From Verrucomicrobiia bacterium (GTDB taxonomy: Bacteria; Verrucomicrobiota; Verrucomicrobiia; Verrucomicrobiales; DEV007): 64,000 bases of DNA. The notes beneath the pieces were generated by a model. That model ran no database searches and was not told the DNA's origin. It worked only from the letters and a program-made list of their open reading frames with translations. The stretch covers positions 434,001 through 498,000 of the forward strand of contig JAUIAH010000002.1 of assembly GCA_030425385.1 (NCBI GenBank). Direction: 5' to 3'. Within the stretch, counting starts at the first letter, position 1, and every line of letters starts with the position of its first letter. Position numbers and translations under genes: made by a program. This document shows positions 52,221-62,625 of the stretch, piece after piece.

Positions 52221-55200
52221 TTATCTGAGAATCGCACCATCCGGCGAACACAAAGTGAGATATGCTGCCAACACCGCACGCCATCTCGGAGGACTTTCGG
52301 CCGGAAGCGCGTTGATGGCTAGGATCAAGGCGTCCCGCGTGCTCACACTCATCTGCCCGCCACAAAAGAGAAGATTCATACGATCCACCAAACGCTCGGC
52401 ATCACCATTCAACACGTCCGTCTCCTGATAATCGAGGCCAAACCTTTCCACGCCATCACCTCCGCGTCCTCCGGGAAAGCCCGCACTCAACAGCTCCCAT
52501 AGATGATTGGGAAAGGCAATGGACGTGAAGCTATCGGCGATCTGAAAGACAGGACTCACCAAATTTGCCGCGCGCACCTCACCTGGCGCCTGATAATCGG
52601 GTCGATAAAAGTTGAAGACACTGGGCGCCTTACTCGGGATTTGAAAACTCGCACGCTCAAGGGATTCCAAATCCCACCAGACCAAATCAGGGTGTCTCCC
52701 CAAGTTAAAAGCGCGCGCCAAGGCAGTGATCCGAAGCACAGGTTCCTTGAGCTTTCCAAAACCCTCATCACTCAAGGACCGCGGTTCCCGTGCTTCCACG
52801 TCCAGAAGAATCGCCTTGATGACCGCACCCAAGTCCCCGCGCTCTCCCACACCGTTATCGACGAACACGTCCTGCACCCGCTTGACATAATCAGGCGAAG
52901 GATTGGCAGTGACGAGGAACTGGATCAGCTGGCGGCAAATAAACGGCGGCGTGTTGGGATGTTCAAAGAGCATCGCCACGGCATCGCGAATATCTTGGAG
53001 CCCATTGGCCTCCGATTCCGCACGAGCAGGAATGATGACGTCTGGACGCCCAGGAGCGGGACGATTCGTGAAGATCGCCTTCTCACCAAAGTCATGCCGA
53101 TCGGCATGCATTCCCATTGGTTTCGTATAGTGCGAGTCATCCCATCCACCATCCCCCCAGGGACGTTCACCAAACCAGATGCCCGTGAACACTCGCGCCA
53201 ACTCCTTGATGACATCGTTATCGTAGGTAGGCATGGGCTCCCCTGCTCCATCCACCAATCTCTCTCCATTGGGTGCCAGTTCCCACAATCCAATCGTAAA
53301 CAATTGCATGATCTCTCGTGCGTAATTCTCATCGGGAAAACGATTGATGGTCGCATCCGCCTTCTGATTGCCGATATGGCTCAAGTAACGCCCCATCACC
53401 GGATGCATGGATACCTCCCAGAGAATGTCTTCATAGTTCCCAAAGGCATGCCTCACCAAGATATCATAAAACGAACACATGCCCTGAGGATAATCCACGA
53501 GGTTTGAATCCTGGCGTGATGCCACTAAGATCTGACTCAGGGCGAAGGCCACCCGTTGGCGCAATTGATCACTTCCCTGAACGGCTCCGCGAAAGAACGA
53601 TGTCGTGGCATTATTTCCCGGCACACCGAAATTCCCTTTCTGATAATTCGGCACTTCTCGAAACCCATGGCGATGATCTTCCCAGAGTTCAGCAATGTAA
53701 GGCTCGTGCAACGACAGTCCGCGCTGCGTGATCTGCTCGTCTATCCATCCTTCATAGCCCAGCGCAACGACTTGATCGATCTCTGCTAGTGTTGCTCCGA
53801 ACGACGCCTGCATGAGAAAGCGTGCCGCTTGTGAACGCGATGGCACTCCTGGTCCGGCTCCGCTCGCAGCTCCCCGCACGGATTCAATCAACCGAATGTA
53901 ATCGCCCGCCAATGCTGCTCCGCCGACGCCCATCTCTGACGACGCTCCACTATCCGATCGCGTCACTGCCGTCCCTATGATTCTTTCCGCATCGTCAGAA
54001 ACACCGTCATGATCCGTATCCACGATGGCGACATCTACTCGATACATGTGGCGATCATAACTCTCCCCGTGCCCAGAAAGCACCTCCACAATCGACGATG
54101 TCTCGCCATCCCATGTTCCCAACGATTTCCAGTCACTCAGATTCTCGGACGCCATCAATTGATAACGCTTCCCTGGAACCGCATCCCATTGAATGTCCAC
54201 GTCTGAGCCATCCAAAGCCATTACCGGTTCCAACATCGATGAACGATCCCAGGGATCGGTTCCTGCTAGACTCTCGAAGGCATTATTCTGACCATCACCA
54301 TCAAGATCCAACAGAGAATCCCATCCAGGAGGGAGGCCATAGGAAACTTCCCAAAGATCAGAAACGCCATTTCCATTAATATCTCCCAACGGACTCGTCG
54401 GCGCTCCATAAGCGGCATACGGCGGGAAGGACGTGTCATCTGTTGCAAGATAGCCACGATGCACTTCGAAGCCATCCTCTGCATCGTCACCATCACTGTC
54501 TTTCTTGCGTGGATCAGTCATCCAGAGGGCCTCTTCTGCATTGGTGAGTCCGTCCATATCAGCATCCAGCAAGGCATCAGCCGGATCATTCCAATCAAAA
54601 GCGTGAGCGATCTCAAACGCATCTGACATCCCATCATTATCCGTATCCGGAGGCGCCAACGCTCCACCAATACTCCATTGAATGCCTGGCGCCGACCACA
54701 TCGTCGCCTTCGCCCGCCACTCTCGAGAAGACCACTCTGCCGTCTGATCCTGAAGCGATGCAGGCGCCTTTCCGGGAAAACGCGCGTCGACCAGCGTCTC
54801 TCCCGTATGTTCATTGTGAAGATGGAAGCTCAGGGAAGCGCAACTAAAAGCATCCTCGCCTGGACACAAACGGGCATCAAAGACCAAAGGATCCGATTCA
54901 TCACTGGCACCACGGCCCGCAAGGCCCAGGGCAGCCTCCCATGACGAAGGCGTGTCCCAGAAGGCTCTCCAAATGCCATAGCCATCGCGATTCTCCAATA
55001 CGCCGGGGCCGGTTGTAACATAGAAGCTGCTCCCAGAGGATGTGTGATATCGAAAGCCTAATTCCCAAGCACTATACACCGGCTCTGAACGATTCTGTGC
55101 GGCAATCCCAAAGAATCGGCTCGTCCCTCCTGCATCCACGATCGGAGCGGCCGCTCGATGATCCCAAAGAACCCGCAACTTCTCAATGCGCCATATCCAT

Positions 55201-58200
55201 TGATCATCGAAATACGAATAAAAGGGAAGCGATGCGCCCTCAGGATGATCAGACGCATCGTTAGGATCCGTTCCCCACCACAATTCGTGATAGTCACCTC
55301 GACCGTCTCCATCCGTGTCGAATGCATTGGGATTGGTCGGGTGAATGGGATCATTGATCTCTCGCCCGTCTGCCAAGCCATCGTGATCGGTATCCGCAAG
55401 AGACGGATCTGTCGTGGTTTCGTGTTGATCGCCAATCCCATCGCCATCTGAATCAGGATCCATTGGAGAAGTGCCCATGGCCTGCTCCTGGCTATTGGTC
55501 AGCGTATCATTGTCAGGATCTCCATTGGCAGCCTGTGCTAGATTCGGGAAATAGGCACGCTCCCATGCATCAGTCAACGTATCGGCATCACTATCCGTTT
55601 GGTCTCCAGGGGCGACGATCTCAATATCGTCAATCAAGAGATCTTCAGTCGCTCCTCCCGTTCTTGCCGCGAAGATGAAACGAGATAGTGCACACGGAGT
55701 GAAGCCAGGCGTGCTCAAATTCGCAAAGATTGGGCTGCCATCAATTTCGAAATCGAGCGTGCCACTGGTGGCACCCGATTTCTTCCAGCGGATTTCTGCC
55801 GAGTGCCAATTGCCATCCACCGGCACAGGCATCGCCACGGACCCTCCTGGCAAATCGACGCCATCAAGGGCGACAGCATAACCAATCGGGTCCTCAGCAC
55901 CATTGGTATAGGTATCAAATTCAACGGAAAGCCCCGATCCAAATCCTTCTTCACCTCCTGCGAGAGATGGGGTGATTGCTCCATAATTGAATGAGAATCC
56001 ATCAGCAGCAGTCCCTGGAGAGCTCAATGAGAATCGAAACTTGGCGCTGAAGCCCTGCGTCGCCCCGTCACCCAGATCAGGCAAGACAAAGTTGGCAAGC
56101 GCGCTATACGAGCCAATCGCCGTCAGGCGAAGGGCATCTGACTGAACGGACGCGGCCTCCTGTCTGACATTCACCACGTGACTACCATCAGGAAGGTCAA
56201 GGGTGCCATTGGCAAGGCCATTGAAGTCCTGCGAATATGTCAGGACACGAAGCAAGGGACGCCGATAGCTCCCTGGATACTGAAGATTATCCAGTGGGTC
56301 CGTTCCCACAAGTTTCTCATAGTCGTCGTCAAATCCATCGTTATCCGTGTCCACCTCCACATTCGGTTGCGTGGGATCACTGCCTGCGGACACCTCCTCA
56401 GCATCGACGATCCCGTCGCCATCGGTGTCTTTCTCGGTGGGATCTGTCTTCAACGCAAACTCTTGAGCATCCGCTAGCGTATCATTGTCGAAATCAGCCG
56501 ATCCGTTGCGTGCGAGCGTATTGAAGAAATGCCTTTCCTTGAAATCATCGATTCCATCCAGGTCGCTATCGGCGGTCGCAACGGCATGAATATCGAACGC
56601 TTGCAAGACATCCACTGTCTTGGTCGTCGCCTCCGTCACTTCTCCGAAAGCCACTCCCCCGATCAGGGTCACCCCTGAGCCACCCTCTCCAGCCCAATAG
56701 ACGAAACGGACATCGTGCAACCCCTCAGTTAGAGTCACCGTTCCCAGACTCGTGCCGCGCCCACGGCTTTGATTATAGAGAGTGACCAGTTCTCCATCCA
56801 CCCATAAGGCTCCTCCATCATCGCTATTGAATCCCAAGGTGACGTCACCATCTGCCCGCTGGTAGATCTGGCCTGTCACTTCCATTGCGAAGTGGTTCTC
56901 GGGCATGTAGGCACCTAGAATCGGAAAAGGTTCTGCCGTGCTCCCGAAGAGCCACCCATTATCGAAAAGCTGCTCCTTAAAATTAATCAACCGCTCGAAC
57001 GTCAGCGAGCGGTCCGTCACTTGAGGATGCCGCGGCCGAAGAATCTCTAAAACCCCCACTTGATAAGCTGCGGAGTCCAGGTGCCAAAGAGCGTCCCGGC
57101 TCCGCACCATTCGCACTCGCCAAGAACCCGCACTATAAAACGGAGTGGGATTGACCGTCGGATCAGTACCACGCCGATACTCATCGGCATTGGTGTGCCC
57201 ATCCAAATCGGGATCCAGAGCGGCGTCATTCACGCCCACCTGCAACCCAAAGTGCGTTTCCCAATCATCTCCCAAGCCATCGTTGTCACTATCGATGATA
57301 CCACCGAGGGCCCATGGGTCCGCCGTATTCGAAGCCAACTCGCCAATCTGTGATGGCGTCAGCGCATCAGCGAAGATCGCAAATTCATCGATCTGTCCTG
57401 TGATGCTTCCCCACCCTCCAAAGGTAGCTCCCACTGACAACAATTCCATGTCCAAAGGCAGATCAGTGACATTCACCCCCTCTCTCAAAAGCACACCATT
57501 AAGCCATATCTGCTTCTGTGAGCCTTCTTTGACGAACGCGAAGTGATGCCACCCACTGGTCACGTCCGTCGCGGCCGGGATCTCCGCGCTGGTCCGATAG
57601 GTGTTGCCACAGCAGCCTCCGGTATCCCAATGAATCCAATTGTCCGACCACGGCGCATGGGCCTGTGCCGCACGTTCTTCACTGGGAGCGGTGAACCAGA
57701 AAGCGCTTGAACTGGTGCGGCCGATGAGGCGCTGCCAGAAACTCACGGTCATGGCGTCTTTAGCCCCCATACCGGCCAACCATTGCGTGGGCGATACGCT
57801 CATGCGTTGACTGGCTTGAGTGCTCCCCAGGTCGAGGGCGCGATCCCCCGACGCGCCGCTATGCCCGCCACCATCTGCAGTGAACGCCGCGCCACTCTCG
57901 AAGGAACCGATGCGGCCGGCGACGCGGTCGGCTGAGGCATTTGCTAGGGATGTATCATCGAAATCCCAGTAGGCGATCAGACCAGACCCGTTGGCAGGAT
58001 GACTCAACGGGTCGATCGGATCCGTTCCCACAAGCACCTCTTTGGCATCGTCGAAATCATCGCCATCCGTATCGACGAGCAGCGGACTGGAAAGCACGCC
58101 ATCTTCAAGATCATCTCGCAGCCCATCACCATCGGTATCTGCCAGGGTAGGGTTCGTCCCTCGGTTAGAGGCATTCACAAAGATCCAGGTGGCTGTCTCC

Positions 58201-58988
58201 ACACCATCCAATAGCGAATCATCATCGGAATCGGGATCATCGGGATCGGTGCCCAAGCGTTGCTCTCCCAGATTGTTTACCCCATCATTGTCGGGATCAT
58301 TCGTCCCTGATTGGTTCAAGTTGCCAAAGGCATCGCGTTCCCATTGATCGCCGAGACCATCCATATCGGTATCCGCGGCCGTGTCCACTTTCATCCACAT
58401 AGTCGCGCCATCACATCCGTCGTTCGCGTAGTCTCCGTCCGTGCCAGCGGGCGTCTGAATCAAATCTAACACATCACCAGGACCAATACTTAGATACACG
58501 GTCTCTTCGACGCCCACGGCATCGTCAAAGGCAATGGTCGTTTCAGAGAGCACCCGGCCATTGATCGCCACCGCCGCTGTGACGCCATCCCCACAATTTG
58601 TGTTGGTCTTACGGACAACGTAGCGCACGGCAATGGGAGTTTCATTGCTCACCGCGGCTTCCCAACGGCGAATGGGCCATTGAATGCCCTTTCCTGTGAT
58701 GCCTGGGTGCGCACTCGTTCGGCGAATCTCTGTCCAAGGCGGATTCCCATTGGGCGTGTCCCAGAAGTTCCCCGTCCACCAGGAGGCTGGTAGCGCGGTG
58801 AATTCTTGGTGTGGATGATAGTCTCGTCGCATCTCTCTCACTTCCCGATAGCCATAGGTCCAGCCATTCTCACCCTGAGTGCCCGTGCCGCTCCAATCCA
58901 AATCGGAATCCGATAGAGGAGCTCCATGGCTCCACGAGAGAAGAGATCCTATGAGTGCCGCATAGAAGGAGAGGGCTAGCAGTTTCAT
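52221..58988 (-). CDS. giant secreted DUF1800 protein with TSP3, LamG, PA14 and lectin-like modules
   Basis: 2255 residues from ATG 58988 with signal peptide LLALSFYAALIGSLLSW. The approximate order is an N-terminal beta domain; a run of thrombospondin-type-3/Ca-binding repeats (e.g. DTDMDGLGDQWERDAFGNL, NDPDNDGVNNLGEQRLGTDP); a LamG-like domain (AMTVSFWQRLIGRTSSSAFW, DEFAIFADALTPSQIGEL); a PA14-like domain (FNSDDGGALWVDGELV, LHDVRFVYWAGEGGSGVTL); further TSP3 repeats; a legume-lectin-like domain (GFSAKFRFSLSSPGTAADGF, SVEFDTYTNGAEDPIG); more TSP3 repeats; and, in the last about 480 residues, the DUF1800 domain (RSQAARFLMQASFGATLAEI, RQRVAFALSQILVASR, NENYAREIMQLFTIG-type motif). It is probably cell-surface associated. 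The function is unknown; the modules suggest calcium-dependent glycan binding. Confidence 0.92.
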   Translation of the reverse strand: MKLLALSFYAALIGSLLSWSHGAPLSDSDLDWSGTGTQGENGWTYGYREVREMRRDYHPHQEFTALPASWWTGNFWDTPNGNPPWTEIRRTSAHPGITGKGIQWPIRRWEAAVSNETPIAVRYVVRKTNTNCGDGVTAAVAINGRVLSETTIAFDDAVGVEETVYLSIGPGDVLDLIQTPAGTDGDYANDGCDGATMWMKVDTAADTDMDGLGDQWERDAFGNLNQSGTNDPDNDGVNNLGEQRLGTDPDDPDSDDDSLLDGVETATWIFVNASNRGTNPTLADTDGDGLRDDLEDGVLSSPLLVDTDGDDFDDAKEVLVGTDPIDPLSHPANGSGLIAYWDFDDTSLANASADRVAGRIGSFESGAAFTADGGGHSGASGDRALDLGSTQASQRMSVSPTQWLAGMGAKDAMTVSFWQRLIGRTSSSAFWFTAPSEERAAQAHAPWSDNWIHWDTGGCCGNTYRTSAEIPAATDVTSGWHHFAFVKEGSQKQIWLNGVLLREGVNVTDLPLDMELLSVGATFGGWGSITGQIDEFAIFADALTPSQIGELASNTADPWALGGIIDSDNDGLGDDWETHFGLQVGVNDAALDPDLDGHTNADEYRRGTDPTVNPTPFYSAGSWRVRMVRSRDALWHLDSAAYQVGVLEILRPRHPQVTDRSLTFERLINFKEQLFDNGWLFGSTAEPFPILGAYMPENHFAMEVTGQIYQRADGDVTLGFNSDDGGALWVDGELVTLYNQSRGRGTSLGTVTLTEGLHDVRFVYWAGEGGSGVTLIGGVAFGEVTEATTKTVDVLQAFDIHAVATADSDLDGIDDFKERHFFNTLARNGSADFDNDTLADAQEFALKTDPTEKDTDGDGIVDAEEVSAGSDPTQPNVEVDTDNDGFDDDYEKLVGTDPLDNLQYPGSYRRPLLRVLTYSQDFNGLANGTLDLPDGSHVVNVRQEAASVQSDALRLTAIGSYSALANFVLPDLGDGATQGFSAKFRFSLSSPGTAADGFSFNYGAITPSLAGGEEGFGSGLSVEFDTYTNGAEDPIGYAVALDGVDLPGGSVAMPVPVDGNWHSAEIRWKKSGATSGTLDFEIDGSPIFANLSTPGFTPCALSRFIFAARTGGATEDLLIDDIEIVAPGDQTDSDADTLTDAWERAYFPNLAQAANGDPDNDTLTNSQEQAMGTSPMDPDSDGDGIGDQHETTTDPSLADTDHDGLADGREINDPIHPTNPNAFDTDGDGRGDYHELWWGTDPNDASDHPEGASLPFYSYFDDQWIWRIEKLRVLWDHRAAAPIVDAGGTSRFFGIAAQNRSEPVYSAWELGFRYHTSSGSSFYVTTGPGVLENRDGYGIWRAFWDTPSSWEAALGLAGRGASDESDPLVFDARLCPGEDAFSCASLSFHLHNEHTGETLVDARFPGKAPASLQDQTAEWSSREWRAKATMWSAPGIQWSIGGALAPPDTDNDGMSDAFEIAHAFDWNDPADALLDADMDGLTNAEEALWMTDPRKKDSDGDDAEDGFEVHRGYLATDDTSFPPYAAYGAPTSPLGDINGNGVSDLWEVSYGLPPGWDSLLDLDGDGQNNAFESLAGTDPWDRSSMLEPVMALDGSDVDIQWDAVPGKRYQLMASENLSDWKSLGTWDGETSSIVEVLSGHGESYDRHMYRVDVAIVDTDHDGVSDDAERIIGTAVTRSDSGASSEMGVGGAALAGDYIRLIESVRGAASGAGPGVPSRSQAARFLMQASFGATLAEIDQVVALGYEGWIDEQITQRGLSLHEPYIAELWEDHRHGFREVPNYQKGNFGVPGNNATTSFFRGAVQGSDQLRQRVAFALSQILVASRQDSNLVDYPQGMCSFYDILVRHAFGNYEDILWEVSMHPVMGRYLSHIGNQKADATINRFPDENYAREIMQLFTIGLWELAPNGERLVDGAGEPMPTYDNDVIKELARVFTGIWFGERPWGDGGWDDSHYTKPMGMHADRHDFGEKAIFTNRPAPGRPDVIIPARAESEANGLQDIRDAVAMLFEHPNTPPFICRQLIQFLVTANPSPDYVKRVQDVFVDNGVGERGDLGAVIKAILLDVEAREPRSLSDEGFGKLKEPVLRITALARAFNLGRHPDLVWWDLESLERASFQIPSKAPSVFNFYRPDYQAPGEVRAANLVSPVFQIADSFTSIAFPNHLWELLSAGFPGGRGGDGVERFGLDYQETDVLNGDAERLVDRMNLLFCGGQMSVSTRDALILAINALPAESPPRWRAVLAAYLTLCSPDGAILR

Positions 58989-59136
58989 GAAATCAGGGGG
59001 ATGCATGCAGACGTCCCGATCCATACGTTCTCAGGACCGCTCAATTATCACGGATTCTCAGGAAAAGGCGAATTCGAACGCTCAGAAGCACGCGATCAGG
59101 CGCATCGCTATACTCCCTGCGACGCTATTCTGTGAA

Positions 59137-60090
59137 TCAGCGCGATCCTAACAGACCTTCTGCCGCTTCGATCACTTCGTGCGCCGTGATCTCGCTGAGC
59201 AACCCACTGGGATGTTCGATGACACGCGCATGGGCGTGCGTGGGTGCCCACACAGGAGACATCGTGGGGCCAAACAGAGTGATGGTTGGCGTGCCCACGG
59301 CCGCCGCGAGGTGCGAGATGCCGCTATCGTGCCCCAGATAAAGGGCACAACGTGAGAGGGCCGCCCCGAGAACCGGCAGCGGCCAGCGGTTGGCACGCCG
59401 ATGGGGTAGCCCTTTCCGTTGCAGGGCTTCCAAGAAATCCGCCACGGGTTCATCCTCAGCCTCGCCCGTGGAAATCAGCAAGCGCGCCTCTGGATGCGAT
59501 TCATGCAGCCGCTCGGCGACGTCGAGCCACCGAACCAAGGGCCAATTCTTGTAGGGACTTCCGCTGCCCGGATGAAGAGCGATCCAGGGGCGCGCCTCCT
59601 CCTCAAGATGCGCATCTCCGAGAGCCTGCGTAGAATCGTCGAGAATCAGTTGCGGCGATCGACGGCTTTCATCTAGCAACAGCGCCAATTCCTCTAACGG
59701 ACGCGCCAATTGCTCCGCCGCTGGGGCACCTTGATGATCCACTCGATGCGAACATTCGATCAGGGTCTCGACCCCAGCCCGTTGCAAGTTGTCGCGGAAA
59801 TGGTGGTCTGGATCGTAGAGGTAACTCACGACCACACTGAAGCTGGCAAAGTAGGCACTGAGCCCGTCGTCCAAGGGCGCACCTTTGGCGAAGAAGGGTG
59901 CCAGCGCCCCATACTCAATGGAGCGTGTCTGCTTCGTGTAGCCTCCCGCCTGCGCAAGCGCAATGATGCTCTCGTAGCCCATGATCTCCACCTCAGCTTG
60001 AGGAAGGTCTTCAACTAACAGACGAATCGCGGGCAATGTGAGGATGAAATCCCCGATCGCGCCTCCACGGATGACGAGTATCTTGCCCAA
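59137..60090 (-). CDS. glycosyltransferase family 9 (heptosyltransferase-like)
   Basis: 317 residues. The family motifs are present: ILVIRGGAIGDFILTLPAIR at the N-terminus, IALHPGSGSPYKNWPLVRWL (the donor-binding H-P-G-S-G...K-x-W motif), and LYLGHDSGISHLAAAVGTPT followed by ITLFGPTMSPVW. GT9 enzymes add ADP-heptose or related sugars to the LPS inner core. The protein is slightly shorter than WaaC/WaaF (about 320-350) but complete. It is encoded 11 bp after the stop of the AAA gene on the same strand, which may be only coincidental clustering. The acceptor cannot be told from sequence. Confidence 0.92.
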   Translation of the reverse strand: MGKILVIRGGAIGDFILTLPAIRLLVEDLPQAEVEIMGYESIIALAQAGGYTKQTRSIEYGALAPFFAKGAPLDDGLSAYFASFSVVVSYLYDPDHHFRDNLQRAGVETLIECSHRVDHQGAPAAEQLARPLEELALLLDESRRSPQLILDDSTQALGDAHLEEEARPWIALHPGSGSPYKNWPLVRWLDVAERLHESHPEARLLISTGEAEDEPVADFLEALQRKGLPHRRANRWPLPVLGAALSRCALYLGHDSGISHLAAAVGTPTITLFGPTMSPVWAPTHAHARVIEHPSGLLSEITAHEVIEAAEGLLGSR

Positions 60091-60101
60091 GGACTCTCTC
60101 T

Positions 60102-61550
60102 CTATGGCTTGCCGCCAAGATAGCTGAGGACATCGTCATAGAAACCACTATGGTTTGCATGCACAGCATGTCCTTTGGCGTGCTCAAACCAGCCCCGCGT
60201 GGACGGTCGCACTCCTCTTGAGGCTTTCGTGAGGCTTCGCGTGGAGAGTGGGACGATGCGCCCCTCCTTCATTGCCTGCATCAGCGCCTCATCAGAAGCC
60301 TGATCGAAGACAGCCTTGAGATCCGCCCCGGAAAAGTCTCGCGTACGCTTGGCGAGCGCTTTGGCATCGAGATCCGCCATCGGCTTATCCTTGGCCATGA
60401 CGTTGATGATCGCTTCTCGAGCCGCTTCGTCGGGCGGTGGGGCAAAGATCAGTTTGTCGAATCGGCCCGGTCTCAGGAAAGCAGAGTCCAGGTGCCATGG
60501 CGCATTGGTCGCCCCAATGACCAGCACCCCATCATTCCTGGTATCCGTGGTATCGATCTCGGCAAGAAACTGATTGATCAACGACCGCCCTGCAGTCTGT
60601 CGCATGTCTTTGCGATCTGCAGCCAGGGCATCAATCTCATCGAAGAAGAGGACGGTCGGTGCATGCTCACGAGCCAACTGGAATAGCTGGTTGAGATTCT
60701 TCTCCGTGTTGCCCACATACATGTCTAACACTTGATGCAATCCCAATGAGAAGAAGTTGGCATCGATCTCGCCCGCGGCCGCCCGCCCGATGAGCGTCTT
60801 GCCACACCCCGGAGGTCCGTAGAGGAGTAATCCGCCTCCCACTGTCTTCCCATAGGCTCGGAAGAGTTCGGGATTCTTCATCGGATAGAGCACCTTCATC
60901 CGGATCTCTTCTTTGAGATCGTCCATCCCACCGACGTCTCGAAAGGTGACACTGGGTTGTTGGAAATCAGAAATCGAGAAGCCACCGAAAGGATGATAGG
61001 GTGATAGGAACGGGTCCTCCTCATCGTCATCGTCATCCTCTTCTCCGAAGAAGAATGTCTCGTCCGCGTCCTCCTGCAGACTCGGATCGTCATCTCGCCA
61101 ATCTCCCGAAAAGAGATACCGCTGCTCGCCGCCGCGCTCATCCGCCTTCTCCACTTTGCGTAGGCCTAACTCTTTCTCCAGAGCGTGATCACTCACCTGC
61201 TTGTTGATGGAAATGCCGCGGCGATAGAATTCGGACGCCAAGTCAACATTGCCCTCACTTAAGTAAAGGCGACTCAGAAAGACGTAGACCGGGGCGTGAT
61301 CAGGTTTCTCCTTTACCAGAGTTTCCGCACGGATAGCCGCCTCCGAAGTTCTGCCCTCGAGATAGAGGACGCGCGAGATGCCCAGCCTTGCCTCCGGGGC
61401 ATTCGGCTGAAGACGCAGACAGCGTTCGTAGGCCTCCCGAGCCTCCGGGAGGGCGAAGGATTCGAGACACGCCTCCGCATAAATCTGGAGAAGGGGCACA
61501 TTCTCCGGAGACTCAGCGAGAGCACGGCGCAGGGACTCCAGATCGGTCAT
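60102..61550 (-). CDS. TPR-AAA ATPase
   Basis: 482 residues. Residues about 1-125 are three to four TPR repeats (VPLLQIYAEACLESFALPEA, PEARLGISRVLYLEGRTSEA, APVYVFLSRLYLSEGNVDLA). An acidic stretch rich in D and E (about 160-180) follows. Residues about 205-450 are one AAA module of the Cdc48/FtsH/spastin type: VTFRDVGGMDDLKEEI, LLLYGPPGCGKTLIG (Walker A), TVLFFDEIDALAADRK (Walker B), VIGATNAPWHLDSAFLRPGR with the arginine fingers, and FSGADLKAVFDQASDEAL. There is no protease domain or membrane segment. It is probably a cytoplasmic unfoldase or remodeller with a TPR adaptor. Actinobacterial and planctomycete genomes have similar proteins. Its substrate is unknown. Confidence 0.9.
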   Translation of the reverse strand: MTDLESLRRALAESPENVPLLQIYAEACLESFALPEAREAYERCLRLQPNAPEARLGISRVLYLEGRTSEAAIRAETLVKEKPDHAPVYVFLSRLYLSEGNVDLASEFYRRGISINKQVSDHALEKELGLRKVEKADERGGEQRYLFSGDWRDDDPSLQEDADETFFFGEEDDDDDEEDPFLSPYHPFGGFSISDFQQPSVTFRDVGGMDDLKEEIRMKVLYPMKNPELFRAYGKTVGGGLLLYGPPGCGKTLIGRAAAGEIDANFFSLGLHQVLDMYVGNTEKNLNQLFQLAREHAPTVLFFDEIDALAADRKDMRQTAGRSLINQFLAEIDTTDTRNDGVLVIGATNAPWHLDSAFLRPGRFDKLIFAPPPDEAAREAIINVMAKDKPMADLDAKALAKRTRDFSGADLKAVFDQASDEALMQAMKEGRIVPLSTRSLTKASRGVRPSTRGWFEHAKGHAVHANHSGFYDDVLSYLGGKP

Positions 61551-61603
61551 GGAGGAAACCTAAACACGTGTCCTCTTTCTGAAAACTGAAATTGTGGGGG
61601 AAT

Positions 61604-62536
61604 TCAATGAGCATCTTCGGGCGGTCGTCGACGCCAGAAGGTGGCCAGCAGACTCCCCATGAGACAATGATACACAGCCGCAATGGCTCCAGGGACTGAC
61701 ACCGCACCCGCGGCGAAATGCTGTTTCGCCAGGTGCACCGCCAACCCCGAGTTCTGCATCCCCACCTCGATCGCGACGGTCCGGCAGAATCGCTCGGACT
61801 GCCGCAGAAGGCGCGCGGCCACGTAGCCGAGGACAAACCCCATGGAATCGAAGAGAAACATCACGAGGAGCAGCGTTCGCCAGTGATCTCGCAGTTTCTC
61901 TAAGTTCAGCGCCACGATGCAGGCAACAATGAGCGTCACCGCCAGGACCGAGATCAGCGGGGCAACCGTCCTGCCCACATGATCAACCAACGAGGGAAAG
62001 AGCCCGTTGAGCACCATCCCCGCCGTCACGGGCAGCAGCACCACGGTGACCATGCTCCACACCATGGAAACAAAGTCTCCCCCGAGAGCCGTGCCTCCTA
62101 GCCAAAGCGTGAGAGCGGGCGTGAGGATGACTGAGAAGAGGGTGGATGTCATCGTCATGAGGACCGACAAGGGCACGTCCGCACGGCTCAAGTAGGCAAT
62201 GACATTCGACGCGGTCCCGCCCGGGCAACAACCGACAAGAATGAGCCCCATGGCAAACTCCGGCTCCAAGCGAAACAGCTTGGCGCAGCCGAAGGCCAGC
62301 GAAGGCATGATGACAAACTGCGCCACGACCCCGATCATCACGCTGACGGGCTGCTTGAGCACCGCGCGGAAATCCGTCCAGCGCAAGGTGAGCCCCATGC
62401 CTAACATCACCACTCCTAGTGCCGGCGTGATCCATGGTTGAAACCAGGTGAAGTGCGACGGCGCCGCCACTGCCCAAGCCGTGCCGATCACGACCCAGAC
62501 CGCAAAGAGGTTCGTCAGCGTGGTGTACCATTTCAT
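61604..62536 (-). CDS. BASS-family transporter
   Basis: 310 residues with about nine or ten membrane segments. The family core is visible: ITPALGVVMLGMGLTLRWTD, LILVGCCPGGTASNVIAYLS with the G-G-x-x-S-N sodium-site motif, and MQNSGLAVHLAKQHFAAGAV. Members of the bile acid:sodium symporter family carry bile acids, pantoate, pyruvate or other organic acids; the actual cargo here is unknown. It lies 53 bp from the AAA gene start and is divergent from the altronate dehydratase gene, so a role in import of a sugar acid is possible but only inferred from position. Confidence 0.92.
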   Translation of the reverse strand: MKWYTTLTNLFAVWVVIGTAWAVAAPSHFTWFQPWITPALGVVMLGMGLTLRWTDFRAVLKQPVSVMIGVVAQFVIMPSLAFGCAKLFRLEPEFAMGLILVGCCPGGTASNVIAYLSRADVPLSVLMTMTSTLFSVILTPALTLWLGGTALGGDFVSMVWSMVTVVLLPVTAGMVLNGLFPSLVDHVGRTVAPLISVLAVTLIVACIVALNLEKLRDHWRTLLLVMFLFDSMGFVLGYVAARLLRQSERFCRTVAIEVGMQNSGLAVHLAKQHFAAGAVSVPGAIAAVYHCLMGSLLATFWRRRPPEDAH

Positions 62537-62625
62537 GTCCCTGGCCTACCTGCCTTTGACGCCCTTGTCGATTCCTCCTTGTCCTCTCCGGTCCATTCGT
62601 CATGCTGCCTACTGACTTCACCCAC

